Positions 46,101 to 58,921 of a stretch of 64,000 bases of DNA are shown here, one piece after another. How positions within the stretch are numbered: the stretch's first letter is position 1; each line of letters begins with the position of its first letter. The notes beneath the pieces are model-generated. The model had not been told where the DNA came from, did no database searches, and saw only the letters and a program-made list of their open reading frames with translations. Origin of the DNA: Antennarius striatus (taxonomy: Eukaryota; Chordata; Actinopteri; Lophiiformes; Antennariidae); the NCBI RefSeq assembly GCF_040054535.1, contig NC_090780.1, positions 2,748,001 to 2,812,000 of the forward strand. The letters are read 5' to 3'. Made by a program: the position numbers and the translations under genes.

Positions 46101-48476
46101 GTAAAATATATCCATGTACAACAGATGCTTACAACTAAACAAAGTATTACATAAGTACTGTTTACTGTTTAGTTAAATGTTAAATATGGTTTAATCAATA
46201 TTATTCTGTTTGTGATCCAGCTAAAAACTTTGTTATAACTGTTACACGTGATTACCAGGGAGTAAGCCAACCATTTGCCAATGGGTGAAGTTGTGTCAAA
46301 AATCAATATTTTGGAGATTCAAGCATAGCTAGATTATATCCAAAATACAGAAAAAAGGTTCAGGGCCAAGACTTTCTCTTCAAGGCAGTGATTGTTGTTT
46401 AAAGTTTAAGTGACACATTGTTGTGTGAAAATGTGTAAATAGTTGAGAAACATCATCCAGATGTGGAAGCCTGTTTAACAAATGCATCAATACGTGACAT
46501 AGACTCCATTCCCTTTGTCAGCCTAGAGCAGTGTGTGTATGATGTTTTGGCTCCATGGCATGGAATGCTCAAAATTAATATTTGTTGAAAAAAATGTAAA
46601 ACGGATTTCTACCTCTAGAAAACTAGAAGTCAGCCTAGACAAGAAACCATATTTTGTTGAATAAATCTACCTTGGAAAACTTGACCTTGTGTTTTGGTTT
46701 CAAGTTGAAAAAGTTATGTCTTCCGACAAGCATTCAGTTCCCCAGAAAGAAACAGTACAGAATACAGATCATCAGCTTCCTGCTATCCCACAATGACCTG
46801 TGCACCAGACAGAACATTGCTCTAATGTTACTGATAACATGTGAAGACCGTGAAGACCTAAATAAGCCTGATGTTGTTCATGGGGTTCCCATTGGGTCAG
46901 AAACTACTCAAAAAAAGAAAAAATGGAACACTGAAACCAACACTAGAAGAAAAAAAGTCACCTTAGTTGATAGAATATTGTTTTTTAATGTTCACATGAA
47001 TGGCTTCATTTGTGGAAATGTATTTTGGTTAGCCACATCTGGATGCAGTTCCCTCTGAACAACAGTGACAGTAGTTAATAGTGCATGTATGTAAATGCTA
47101 ATATTCCCACTGTCTTGTTACTGTTTTCTAGGTAAAAAATAAAAGTATAAAGTTCTGGTTAAACAAGTTTCAGTATAATTTGGTAATAAACACAATAAAC
47201 ATGTTATTGTATTGCCTTATTTTGTAAGTGTTTGTAGCTGTATCTTCAAATTAGATGTAAAAAAAATACCACATAAAATCCTAAAAATGTTAATGTTAGA
47301 TAATTGTTGTTGTTATTGGGACACTTCAGAGGCACACTGATCTCTGCATTTCTATGTTGTCCACTTCTTGCCCTTTGCTGTATGTGTTTCTTTATGCATT
47401 TCCCCATTTTTCAGATCCCACGACAACATAATTCTAACACTGACTTTCTTGTGTCCATCACAGACAGATTGTCTCCTCATAGATTTCCTGTTGCATGGTT
47501 TGAACTGCAAAATACCTCTAATATTGCCTTTCAATTGTCAATTTTGATTTCAGTTCACTGCAAATTAATTTTATGTAAAAACTGACTTTCAAAAAAGTTC
47601 TATGGGAGACTTAAAAAAAATATACATAAGCTAAGCAAGTCTTGTTATCAATATAGGGAATCAAATGCACATCCTGAACCTTGTGCAATGCCAGACTACT
47701 GCTGTGTTTGTGTGATAATAAAGACAAAAAAACAAAACAAAACAATGCAAGCATTGAACAAGATGGTTCACTAGCAAAGTATGAGAACTGCCCAGACCAG
47801 TTCATTAAAAATAAAGGACAAAAATATAGTAACAATATTTATTTATATCCACAGAAAGAAAATAGGTTCATCAAAGAATAGAGAGTGAAATATATCTCAC
47901 CTTGTGGCAGATTTCTGTCTTGACTTCTTTCATAGCTCTCTCAGAAAACACACAGCCACAGGTCTGTAGGTAACAGAATCTGAAAATGCAAACACTAGGA
48001 TTAATAATAGACAGTAGTTTCTTATTCTTCTAATCGTGTTTGATATGAACATTTCAATATGTAAATACAAGTGTTGAAAGCAACTGATCTTTGAGGAGTT
48101 TTTTTTTTTGTAACTCCATTTGAATTTAATACAAAAATGTCATGAACACTGAACCTGATTTTAAATCTCTCCTGAGTAGATTCAAACAGTGTTGATCTTG
48201 AGATTACTGTCAGGTTTGTCTGATTATCTGATTACACTGAATGCAGTAAAGTATCAACATTTGCCCTTGGATTGCAGAACCATACGTGGATTTGTGTTAC
48301 CTGTGCTTGCCATTCATTTCCAGACCAACAACAGGGCAAATGAACATGCCGCAGTTATCCTCATATTTGTCTCCTTTGGCAGTTCTTCTCTCTCCTTCCC
48401 ATTCAGGGTTATCAGTCAAGTTCAGTTCCTTTATATCCTGCAATGTGGATCAATTCAAATAAATAAATAAGTAAAT

Positions 48477-48510
<34 letters not shown>

Positions 48511-49319
48511 CTCCCTAACATCAAATGCTAATCAGCTTCATGAACATACCTTTATCCCACGGATGTGAACCACAGCTTCAGTGTTGGGTCTCTCAGCAGA
48601 TTTATCCAGAAGGTATTCAATGATGGCATCCTTGTTATAGAGCCTGGATTATAACATCGATCAGAAAGCACAGAGTGTAAATATTAATTGTGATAGTATT
48701 TCACTGTCACAGACGTCTGCTTTCAACTCTAAAAAGTAACGTAACGCGTTACTTAAATATAGCTAGGAAACTTTATCACAGAGACAACACTCACCTTCCC
48801 AGTTCACAGGACACAATAGGCCGTCTGAGTTTCTCCTGACTCAAGGCACAGTATTTCCATTTGGCAACCAATTCTGCACTTTTATCAACCTGGGGAAATG
48901 CGCAGATATATAAGAGCACAGCATAAACGTGTAATGGTTCTATATTAAACACAATCTTTTCTTTAATCCGTGACGTTTAAAGCAGCAACTTTAGCGCAGT
49001 TAGCATTAGCTAGTTAGCTGCTGAGTGATGATCAACATCCTGATATTACTTTATTTACCTCAAAAGACAAGCGAGCGAGTGGTTAATATGTATTAAAGGG
49101 TTGGATGTACTTGAATTTGCCACTAAAAAGATGAAAATAATGATGGTTAAGCTAGTGATCATCTTTAAAAACGTTTGTGTTAGCATTTACCGGCTAACAG
49201 CACTGATAGCTGTCAACAACATCGTTAATATTTCTTAAAACTCAACACACCTTTTCCACTTTTTTGGGACCTTTTACCAACTCGTGTCTTTTAGGAATCG
49301 TTCCTCCGTCACAACCCAT
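31145..49319 (-). CDS. rtf2: Replication termination factor 2 (9 coding exons)
   Basis: RTF2 is a nuclear zinc-finger protein of the Rtf2 family. In vertebrates it acts at replication forks, helps place RNase H2, and is removed from stalled forks through DDI1/DDI2. Coding exons in transcript order are 49319-49251, 48889-48795, 48643-48550, 48437-48301, 47979-47901, 37634-37524, 34276-34222, 31749-31675 and 31338-31145, joining in frame to 302 aa (human about 306). The protein starts MGCDGGTIPKRHELVKGPKK. A first Cys-containing module (YCALSQEKLRRPIVSCELGR) is followed by the C2HC2-type finger spread over exons 4-6 (FICPVVGLEMNGKHR, FCYLQTCGCVFSERA, ICHK, CGDPF). The tail is basic and Ser/Thr-rich and ends SSAKRTKEQTSNWVTHTPYHF, shared with the human protein. 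The intron between exons 7 and 8 must use a GC donor to keep frame. Intron 5 (10.27 kb) contains the whole gcnt7 gene on the opposite strand. Confidence 0.96.
32550..32790. repeat. Interspersed repeat copy A (GAACTGAAGAAGCCTCTTGG family)
   Basis: The 38-bp block at 32724-32761, beginning GAACTGAAGAAGCCTCTTGG, is repeated in a slightly diverged form at 34673-34712. Both copies lie in rtf2, either side of exon 7. The string is widespread in fish genomes, but I cannot place it in a named family. Confidence 0.55.
33900..34046 (-). mobile_element. Terminal part of a pogo/Tigger-like DNA transposon
   Basis: GGCTTGGAACGGATTAGGG, a decayed alternating stretch, and the terminal TAGAGGTACCACTG followed by TA resemble the end of Tigger-type elements. 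The last bases are the exact reverse complement of the sequence starting at 63918. It lies in rtf2 intron 7. No intact transposase was found. Confidence 0.55.
34560..34745. repeat. Interspersed repeat copy B (same family as copy A)
   Basis: It contains AACTGAAGAAGCCTCTTAGA followed by GATGAAACGTCTTC, in the same orientation as the copy near 32.7 kb. Confidence 0.55.
34871..35266 (-). repeat. Nearly full-length inverted copy of the GGCGGCACGGTGG retroposon
   Basis: The copy is in reverse orientation. It begins with a (CCAT)n tail and runs through GGAGTCTATCCCAGCT, a central ACCTACAGGCAATTTAGAAC block and GAACCCATGCAGACCCGGGG. It ends CGACAGTGCTACACTCTGCC near 35252, close to the family head. 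It lies in intron 6 of rtf2. Confidence 0.7.
35334..35830 (+). mobile_element. LINE reverse-transcriptase fragment in rtf2 intron 6
   Basis: Translated blocks WKQSTVIPIQRKGG, a degraded DFSSAFN-like FADVPSAFKP, and QPHMVAEKL followed by PLKQVTQSAGE correspond to the conserved order of a LINE reverse transcriptase core. Multiple frameshifts show it is dead. Confidence 0.65.
35836..36625 (+). pseudogene. hAT-type transposase-derived fragment (ZBED/GTF2IRD2-like)
   Basis: The 3' part encodes TFSHMKIIKSKYRSTMIDDN followed by LEVCSRLG and, after a frame change, ANCPDYATLA. This is the C-terminal dimerisation (hATC) region of hAT transposases and of domesticated ZBED5/GTF2IRD2-like genes. The 5' part has an acidic/aromatic pattern like the preceding domain (ELEMQATPVCNL, YPFQEDSEVHSF) but is interrupted by stops. 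It is a broken remnant inside rtf2 intron 6, directly after the LINE fragment. Confidence 0.7.
37691..37981 (+). repeat. GGCGGCACGGTGG-type retroposon with target-site duplication
   Basis: The element body (37702-37970) has the family head GGGCGGCATGGTGGCAC, a GGGTTCGGGTCCCGC block, the central GTGTGGGTTCTCTGGCTTCC, and the 3' GATAGGCTCTAGCTCCC with a (GACT)n tail. It is flanked by CCTTTTTATCA (37691-37701) and CCTTTCTATCA (37971-37981), an 11-bp direct repeat with one difference. That is the mark of retroposition. It lies at the 3' edge of rtf2 intron 5, 57 bp from exon 6. Confidence 0.75.
37982..41915. other. rtf2 intron 5, part upstream of gcnt7
   Basis: The DNA is AT-rich. Mixed small frames occur, including one at about 39947-40129 coding for a basic peptide ending in a hydrophobic HYLLLLLACCCLWC tail, but no conserved exon is recognised. 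A short tandem duplication (GTCAGCAGTGACAAA-type, about 41757-41786) is present. The missing gcnt7 non-coding first exon may lie here. Confidence 0.4.
41917..42230 (+). repeat. tRNA-like SINE upstream of gcnt7
   Basis: It starts GGGGCGGCAGTGGCTCAGTG (A-box-like) and has a B-box-like GCAGTTCAATTCCCAC near 41980-41995. It continues with GTGCCCTTGAGCAAGGCACA and ends in an A/T-rich tail just 30 bp before the gcnt7 splice acceptor. Confidence 0.7.
42251..42308 (+). other. gcnt7: Splice acceptor and 5' UTR part of gcnt7 first coding exon
   Basis: A strong acceptor (TTTTTTTCAG, ending at 42260) lies 48 bp upstream of the gcnt7 ATG. The first coding exon therefore probably starts at 42261 and is preceded by at least one non-coding exon. 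That upstream exon and the promoter could not be located. Confidence 0.5.
42309..45841 (+). CDS. gcnt7: Glucosaminyl (N-acetyl) transferase family member 7 (4 coding exons)
   Basis: The product is a predicted type II Golgi membrane glycosyltransferase of the GT14 / core-2 beta-1,6-N-acetylglucosaminyltransferase family. The acceptor of GCNT7 is not established. Coding exons are 42309-42515, 42682-43423, 45070-45165 and 45603-45841, joining in frame to 427 aa (human about 430). The cytosolic tail is residues 1-8 and the membrane anchor about 9-28 (LSFLFCLAASVTVYSVIYLW). The GT14 catalytic region runs from about residue 95. It contains YPLAFIMTIHKEFELF, YCIHVDAKAP, VNLCGQDFPI, TYSPDEHYWVTL and the C-terminal ICIFGVGDLPWI block. 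The acidic residue in SPDEHYW aligns with the catalytic glutamate of core-2 enzymes. N-glycosylation sequons include NLT at N83, NMT and NIS. Exon 3 has a tandem AAGAAG acceptor; using the first AG gives IKEAPGS, the family-like join. The gene lies wholly within intron 5 of rtf2 on the opposite strand. A splice acceptor at 42260 implies an upstream non-coding exon. Confidence 0.94.
44525..44640 (+). repeat. tRNA-like SINE fragment in gcnt7 intron 2
   Basis: GGGGCGGCAGTAGCTCAGG followed by a GGTTCAAGACTC B-box-like string about 55 bp later identifies another member of the tRNA-derived family. The 3' part is lost or diverged. Confidence 0.6.
45842..47160 (+). other. gcnt7: Probable 3' UTR of gcnt7
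   Basis: No further exon follows the gcnt7 stop. Canonical AATAAA signals occur at 46660-46665 and 47138-47143, so the transcript probably ends near 46.68 or 47.16 kb, still about 0.7 kb short of rtf2 exon 5. Open frames inside this stretch (for example 46654-47058) resemble no protein I know. Confidence 0.45.
48479..48508. repeat. (CA)n microsatellite in rtf2 intron 3
   Basis: About 15 uninterrupted AC units start 41 bp upstream of rtf2 exon 4, that is, in the upstream (5') part of the acceptor region. Confidence 0.9.
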
Positions 49320-49445
49320 GGTAGGAGATTAAATTCTAGGTAGAATAGAGAGGACGAAAAGCTACTAGCAAGCAGGAAGTTCTTGTGGTGTAAACAAACA
49401 AGAAGAAGTCCAAAGAGCTCTCGGAGGTGTCTGATTAATTTGATG

Positions 49446-49459
49446 TCGCCCCCTAGTGG
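49446..49459 (-). promoter_or_regulatory. CTCF-type motif immediately upstream of rtf2
   Basis: Read on the minus strand the sequence is CCACTAGGGGGCGA, close to an ideal CTCF core. It lies 127 bp upstream of the rtf2 start codon, in the same orientation as the motif at 25049-25062. The caveat is that similar CCCCCTAGTGG strings occur in some fish interspersed repeats. Confidence 0.6.
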
Positions 49460-49633
49460 CCGAAATCTCCACTGGTGTGTTTTGTAGGTTCAGCCGCTGC
49501 GTGGAAGCATTGCTCAAGATGTAGTGAACGGGGAACCAGTTATCAACCAGTTACCGTTGAAGTCATGTTGCAGGTTATCAAATGATGAGTAGGATGAGGT
49601 AAATTAAATGAAATTATATAACAGAAAAAAAAG

Positions 49634-49750
<117 letters not shown>

Positions 49751-50053
49751 GAATTCTATGATAGCTCGACAAAAATTATTTATTTTATTATTTACGGTAA
49801 TTAAAACATTAATGAACCCTCCCCATACTGATATTAAACCACCTCCTATCTGTATTACCTTGTCCCACACTCTTATTGACTGTTTAAAGCATTTTTGTGT
49901 CTCACGGAAGTCAGAGATCACAGAACCTAGCGCACTTCCGGATGCCGTCAGTCAATAGAATTCGCAAATGGTATCACATGACTGCCTACCAAAAATTCAC
50001 GATGAGGTGAAGTCGCGAGCGTCGATGCACAAATGCGCACTGTATAAAGGCAA

Positions 50054-50290
50054 GGGGCGGCAGTGGCTCAGTTGGTAGAGCGGGTCATCCAATGATTGTA
50101 GGATTGGCCATTCGATTCCTCCCACTGTGAGCTGACAGTGGGAGGTGTCAGCTCACCTATCCCTGCCAAGGAGCCTTTGAGCAAGGCGACGTCCCCCTTT
50201 AAAGTTGCTCATTAGGGCGCACCACAGAGGAGCTGCCTGCCCTTTATTAATCAAAAACAATAATAAATAATAATTAATAAAGTATCATTC
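50054..50290 (+). repeat. tRNA-like SINE with intact A box
   Basis: GGGGCGGCAGTGGCTCAGTT then GGTAGAGC gives a good polymerase III A box. CATTCGATTCC (50110-50120) is a near-consensus B box. The standard GCAAGGC segment and an AT-rich tail follow. Two overlapping inverted repeats (50121-50142 and 50127-50156) are private to this copy. Confidence 0.75.
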
Positions 50291-50302
50291 TATTCTTCTA
50301 TT

Positions 50303-52812
<2,510 letters not shown>

Positions 52813-53522
52813 CCCTCATACATGAAGCCATATGCAAGTTCATGTACCTAACATATACTGAGAAATCCAAAACCCTGGAAAAAGCGCACCACATCCAACA
52901 TGAGGGCTGCGATGGGTTACCACACACACCAGTCGACCACAATTATTTTCTCATTCCTTTTTGTGTTTATGTTGAAACTCACAAAGCTAAAATTATGTCT
53001 ATTGGAAACATTGCCCATAACTAATTTTTCTATCCACTTGGTCTGAGCTGTATGAGTGTGATTAACCCACTACATCTTTCACCACATACACATTTTTTTT
53101 GAGCTTGTACTGACATTAAGTCTAATCAGAGAATTAAAATTGGAGGTTTATGTTTTTAACATAACAGTTGATTATAACATGATCAGGTCAAAAATTCCAA
53201 ATCACAGGGATTAGGGTTTATTATTTTAGGTGATTTCAGTCAGATTTGGGGACATCAAAGGTGTACAGTGAGAAATGGGGGTTTTGTCTGTCTCTCAGCA
53301 TCCACGTCATGACTGTGACTAAAGAAAAAAACATGCTCAGCGCTGCCATGATTCCTCCAGCAGATGACTGCAGAACATTTTTCCTTGTTGCTCCAGTGTT
53401 CTGTGTGACAGTTTAAATTCATCAGTTGTGTTTAAATGTCCAACTCAACATTTTATTTACCACAAACTTGATGAGGCACTGAAACGTTTCACGATTCCAG
53501 CCAAGCCAAAAACATACCGATG

Positions 53523-53715
<193 letters not shown>

Positions 53716-53839
53716 CCACCTGGGCACATTTTTACCATTCACTAGTTTATGATTATCTTTTCCACTGTGGCCAAACTGCTCTGAACACCCAGACAGAAAC
53801 AGACACAACATCCCCAAACAGACTAATGGGCCCATACAG

Positions 53840-53840
<1 letters not shown>

Positions 53841-53918
<78 letters not shown>
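53841..53918. repeat. (CA)n microsatellite
   Basis: Thirty-nine CA units lie 126 bp from the preceding array and in the same orientation. Confidence 0.97.
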
Positions 53919-53919
<1 letters not shown>

Positions 53920-55924
53920 TCTGTGTACAAAGGTGACAATATGACACACACCCTTTGATGGCTGTGACTGGGGAATGAAAGTCTCTATACATCAGCGGAG
54001 GCTATACGAATGAAACAATTGCTTGTGTGCTGGCAGCACAACCTCAGTCACATTTCATTAAGTTGACAGAAGAGCCGAAAGGTTCTGACAGCCTCCTGGC
54101 TGTGACTGGTGTGGTCCAGGGTGATGGGGACATACCTGTGGCTGCCTTGTGTACACTGTGGGCATGTGTGACGACTAAGCACATATAGCAGCTGAGGCCT
54201 GGCAGCACCAGTAGCAAAGGTTCTGGGTGTCCATGCCAGCCGCCACCTCACCAGGCACGTCTTCAGTAATAATAATACTCACGCCCTTTCCTTTGCTTTT
54301 CTTTTTTTCCCCTTACTGTCGTCTTCCGTCTCTCACTTTTTTTGTGCCCACACACACTTAGTAAATCACACATTCATGATTGTGCATGCTGCAGCAACTT
54401 AAGGTCAGCACCAAAATTTCAATGCAGACCAAAAATACATTTTGAGAGGGTTTTTTTATTTATTTTTAATTCATTGTTGAGTTCTTGTTCTATGTCGAAT
54501 ATCATCAACATACAAGACTTACCTCTTTCTATACGTTACCTGAAGTTCATGGAGTAAAAGACAACCCCCTGCCATTCTCTCAGTTTACTATGATTTAAAT
54601 TCATATATTCATAAGCTGCAATCTTGCATAACTTGAGTTAAATATACGACATTGCTTGGTATTTTATAGTTACAACTATTATGTGGTAATATTGACCTCT
54701 GATGTCCTTAAAGCAGAACATCCACCACTCATAGACCACAATCACCATTTATCAGCGACTAACCATATTTACAACAAAGCAGCACTGAGGTCCTACGGTT
54801 CAGTCTGGTGAAAAAGCTAACAAGAGCACACAAAAATTAAATCAATCAATCGAGTAGAATATTGATCAAATTTGCAAAGTTTTTTAAAATCTCAAGCAGT
54901 CACACTTCCTCCTTCAAGGTCTGTAAGTTCAAGAATTCCTGGCTTTTATTGTTACATGTGTAACCAGGAAGTGATGATGTAAGTAATTTATATTTTTATT
55001 GCATATATTCATTTTATTGCTTAAATTCACTGTTATATTCATTACCGCACTTTGCTTATTGTATAATTGTACTTCATGGAGTTTTTTGTTTTTTTTAACT
55101 TTGATCAGCACAAATCAAATCAAGACATTTTAAACATTCTTGTCTTGATGTTCGTGTTCCTGAAGTAAACCCAGAGGTTTTCCTTTAACCTTTTGAGAAA
55201 CAGCCTTGTTTAGTCTTCTATTGAACTATGCAAGAGGAATTATAGATTCTCATGTCTAGACAGTAAAAATCAAACCAGCAGCCAGTTAATTTGTTTAAGA
55301 CCGATAACCTTACAAAACCCACCTACAAGTGTAAAGCATAATAAATGACCTGATATAGTTCTTTGGTTCGATCTATAAAAACACAAACAGGGAGCTGAGC
55401 TGTATGTTCAACTGGGTTTTCAGTGTTTTTACAAAGCTAAGCTAATTAGCTACTAACTTCAGCTCCAGCACAGACTTGCATAAAAACTCTCAATAAGGAT
55501 GCAATTTAATGCAATTCATTAAATGTTTTATAACAGAGGACTTGTTGTCTGTGCTTTTTTTCCTGAACGCTAAAATTCTTCAGCCCTAGAAACAAGTAGG
55601 AATCGTTGGACACAATTATTGGATGATGGGCTGAAAATGAGCCTCCAGTCTGCAGTGTTTTTATTCAGTCCCTCTTGGACGTCTCTCTGAGGGCTCTTTG
55701 GAGGAACACATGTTTTTAATATGGGTCTTTATGTCTGGCCTTACATAAATGTTTAGCAGCGTTCCTTTTGGGAACTGGGGCCTGTCTTTACAGGGGACGC
55801 TAATCAGCTGTAAATTCTGTTTTAAAAAGGACAAGGAAGGCATGGAAAGAGTTAATCTCCGAGGCCCATTTCACTCCCTGTCTTACCTTTTATTCACGCT
55901 CTCATTCCGACGCTGTCTCATTGT
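53919..55924. other. Non-coding sequence, no gene recognised
   Basis: A minus-strand open frame at 54048-54251 has no recognised family and no splice context. The rest is AT-rich. Confidence 0.35.
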
Positions 55925-55933
55925 CACACACAT

Positions 55934-56016
<83 letters not shown>

Positions 56017-56030
56017 CACACACACGCACA
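55925..56030. repeat. (CA)n microsatellite
   Basis: About 50 CA units are interrupted by ATG and ACG variants near both ends. Confidence 0.95.
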
Positions 56031-58750
56031 CAACTCTTTCTAGAAAGTGAAAATGGGGGGTGATAACAAAAATTAAAGATAGAGAGGAAAAGCTTGAAGC
56101 TTTGACAAATGATCCAATAAACAGATCGGAAGATTACGAGCTCGGTGTCCGCTGGGGGAGGAAGTGGGGCAGTAAATATTTTTTAAAAGCTGTCAATAAA
56201 TGTGCTGTTTCAAGCGGCAAATCGACAAGCCAGAGCCGGGGGGAGCGAGCTCCTGTGCTGGGATGGTTTGTAAAAGACTGAGTGCCAAAATATTGTTTTA
56301 AAGAAACGGCTGCTGTTTGAGAAAGAAATATGAGATTTCAGAAGAAATGCATGGTTTCAAAAACAATGTACCATATATAAATAAAGTTATCACATGCTGG
56401 TGAGATTTCACATCTACATTTGCAAATGCAATTGGAAATTTTTGATTTTACACAAAGCAGATAAGAATTGTGTGTGTGTGTGGGGGGGACCCTTTGAGAC
56501 ACACCTGCTAACGGAGGTTTGGAGTCCAGCAATTCATTTGTTCCTCCTCATACAAGGAATAATGAACGTGCTTTAATTTGTACCAAAATAATAACCATTA
56601 CTTATTGAAAAAAAGGTGATACTGAAAACACAAACACCCTAAAAGTTCATGTGTCTGAGAAAAACAGGAGTGTCTTGAAGCAAAAGAAATAAGAGCACAA
56701 ATTACAAAAATGGCAACTTTGGAAAGCATATTATAAAATTTTGTTTCTTTAGAAAAGTTATTTAAAAAACATGAGGTAAAACATGCGGTAGCTCCCTCCT
56801 TCAGTCACAGACAGGAATCTATAGAAGACTATGTTAACATGGGATTAAAACCCTGTTTAAAACCACCTTTAATCTGCTTGAGCAAACCTTATTTTGGCTG
56901 ATAACTGTTTGTCAGTAAGCAATCGCTCCATTTAACAAACCACCAATCAAAAGCCAGCCTGAGCTGCTCTCTAGGTGTTTATCGGTGCAGAGCGCTGCCA
57001 ATTCCCAAATACTCTAATCCACGCCTTGGGAATTAATGAAAACTTCCAGTAACTATTGTACTTGTACCACTGTATTGGATAAACTTGAAAATATTATTCA
57101 TGCTGTTGCTTTTTTAAGCAACATCAAAATATCAGATTTTACTGATTTTAAATAATTAGCGTAATGGAAGATCAAAATGTCTTCTATGCCAGAATCTGCA
57201 GATTAATAACCACTTAAATGATAACTGCTTCAAGCCAGACTGAAGACCTTTGTGTCACTGTGCTATTGGCTGATCAGAACACAATAGTAGGAATTCAGGA
57301 ATGAACGTGTGTGAGACGTGTGAACGACACGATGGCTTAACAAACAAAAAAAAGAAGTAGTGCGTGAAAGTGTAAGAGTCGGAGACAGACGTATAAACAT
57401 GTTTAGGATGGGAGTTCAAGGTTAACAACATCCTCAGATTATTTGGTAAATGAATGAGTGAAAGCAGACATCTATTACTATTACTACCACTGGCTTGTCT
57501 CTCCGGTTAGTGAGGTGGTGGTTGGGGCCTCGTAAAACTTCACTGACATCATTCTCGCTTTCCCACACCTTTCAGCTCTGCTTGTTACTCAGCAGCCCAA
57601 TTAAAACTGATTTAAGGGTTCACCTGTGTGCCTATTGGCCAATGCTGCCCTCGGGGGTAGTGCTTCTGTGTGATTGATGGGTTGATTAGATAATGACCGA
57701 CAGCCACAGGTCTTACCTGCCTGTTTCAGTGCACCATCACTGATTAGCTAATTATGTGGATGAGGCAAATCCTTCAGAGATCAGTGAGAGAAAAAGGTTG
57801 GCCCTGACATCAAGATTACACAAAAGGAGGATGGTCGTACATTGATTTATTATATCAAACAGTGAAAAAACTTTTTTTTCTCCCTTACTGTGTGTTTTTC
57901 TTAACTTTTAATTCACAGTGATATATGCATTAAGTGTAATCATTCTTGATTTAATGAGCTTCTGTTGGTATATTTAAGTTGTCCGTACATCTGCACATAA
58001 TTGCTGGATTTGCAAACCGATCAAAATTCAAGACAAAAAAAACTGTTAAAGCCCGTATTTAACTTTTTGAGTGAGGTGAGAAAGCAGATTTAGGAAAATC
58101 AAACTATAAGCATACTGGAAGATGAAGATATCACAGCCAATTTTTTTTTTTATTAAATAATTATGAAAGGAAATTGAATTTTTAGACCTCCCAGTTACCA
58201 GTCATAACAATAAAAAAAAGCCCATAGATTTAATTCCCATCTATTCCATCCCCTTGGTAAAAGATCATTACTCAAAATAGTTTTTTTTTGCTGGCTATGA
58301 TGGATGGTGTAAAATATTTTTCTAAGACCAGGAAATTCTCCTACACCCACACAATCACCCATACAACAGAAGGGCCTGAAGATATGGGTGAAGTTCCATG
58401 ATATCGATACTTTATTTAACACCTTCCTCCTCACCTTTGGCGCAGATCCTATTGAGTTTCTGTTTGGTAAGCAGAGAACATCCTCAAGTCGCTCCTGTTT
58501 TCTACTCCCCAGCTGGCTTCCCGTCCTGCGGATAACATTTTACTGATCCCCTGACACACTGCTGCTGTGAGGGTTTGGTGCCCAGAGGTTCAAGACCTCT
58601 AAGCCAGTAAAACACAACATTGACAATAGGTTTGTGTACCACATGAAGTGTTACACATTCCAGATTGGCTTAACAAGTTACAACTAGAGTGTGTCTTAGA
58701 AATAGCAAACAATATGTAAGATATTCCTTTAAAATAATATAGAATACATC
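56031..58750. other. Non-coding sequence with possible conserved elements
   Basis: No exon recognised. Stretches around 56900-57060 and 57500-57790 are of balanced composition with repeated AATTA/TAATT homeodomain-type cores and no repeat signature. They are plausible conserved non-coding elements, but this cannot be tested here. Confidence 0.3.
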
Positions 58751-58921
58751 TACAGTATTTTCCGCACTATAAGGCACACTAGACTATAAGGCGCACCTTT
58801 AATGAATGGCTTATTTTAAAACTTTTTTCATATATAAACGCACTGGATTATAAGGCACACTGTCGGTTTTTGAGAAAATCAAAGACTTCTAGGTGCGCCT
58901 TATAGCGCAGAAAATATTGTA
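58751..58921. mobile_element. Palindromic MITE (TIR CAGTATTTTCCGCACTATAA)
   Basis: The 171-bp element is flanked by TA on both sides. Its ends are terminal inverted repeats of about 28 bp (CAGTATTTTCCGCACTATAA against the complement of TTATAGCGCAGAAAATATTG). Inside, the TATAAGGC(A/G)CAC motif recurs three times. TA target and short non-coding length fit a Tc1/mariner-type MITE. I know this sequence type as abundant in fish genomes. Confidence 0.8.

Noticed and set aside
46654..47058. 134-codon frame downstream of gcnt7
   Set aside because: It lies across the probable gcnt7 3' UTR and poly(A) signal and resembles no known protein.
50065..50120. Possible genuine tRNA gene (good A box, fair B box)
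   Set aside because: No cloverleaf or acceptor stem can be formed, and the same head recurs at 41917 and 44525 with SINE bodies.
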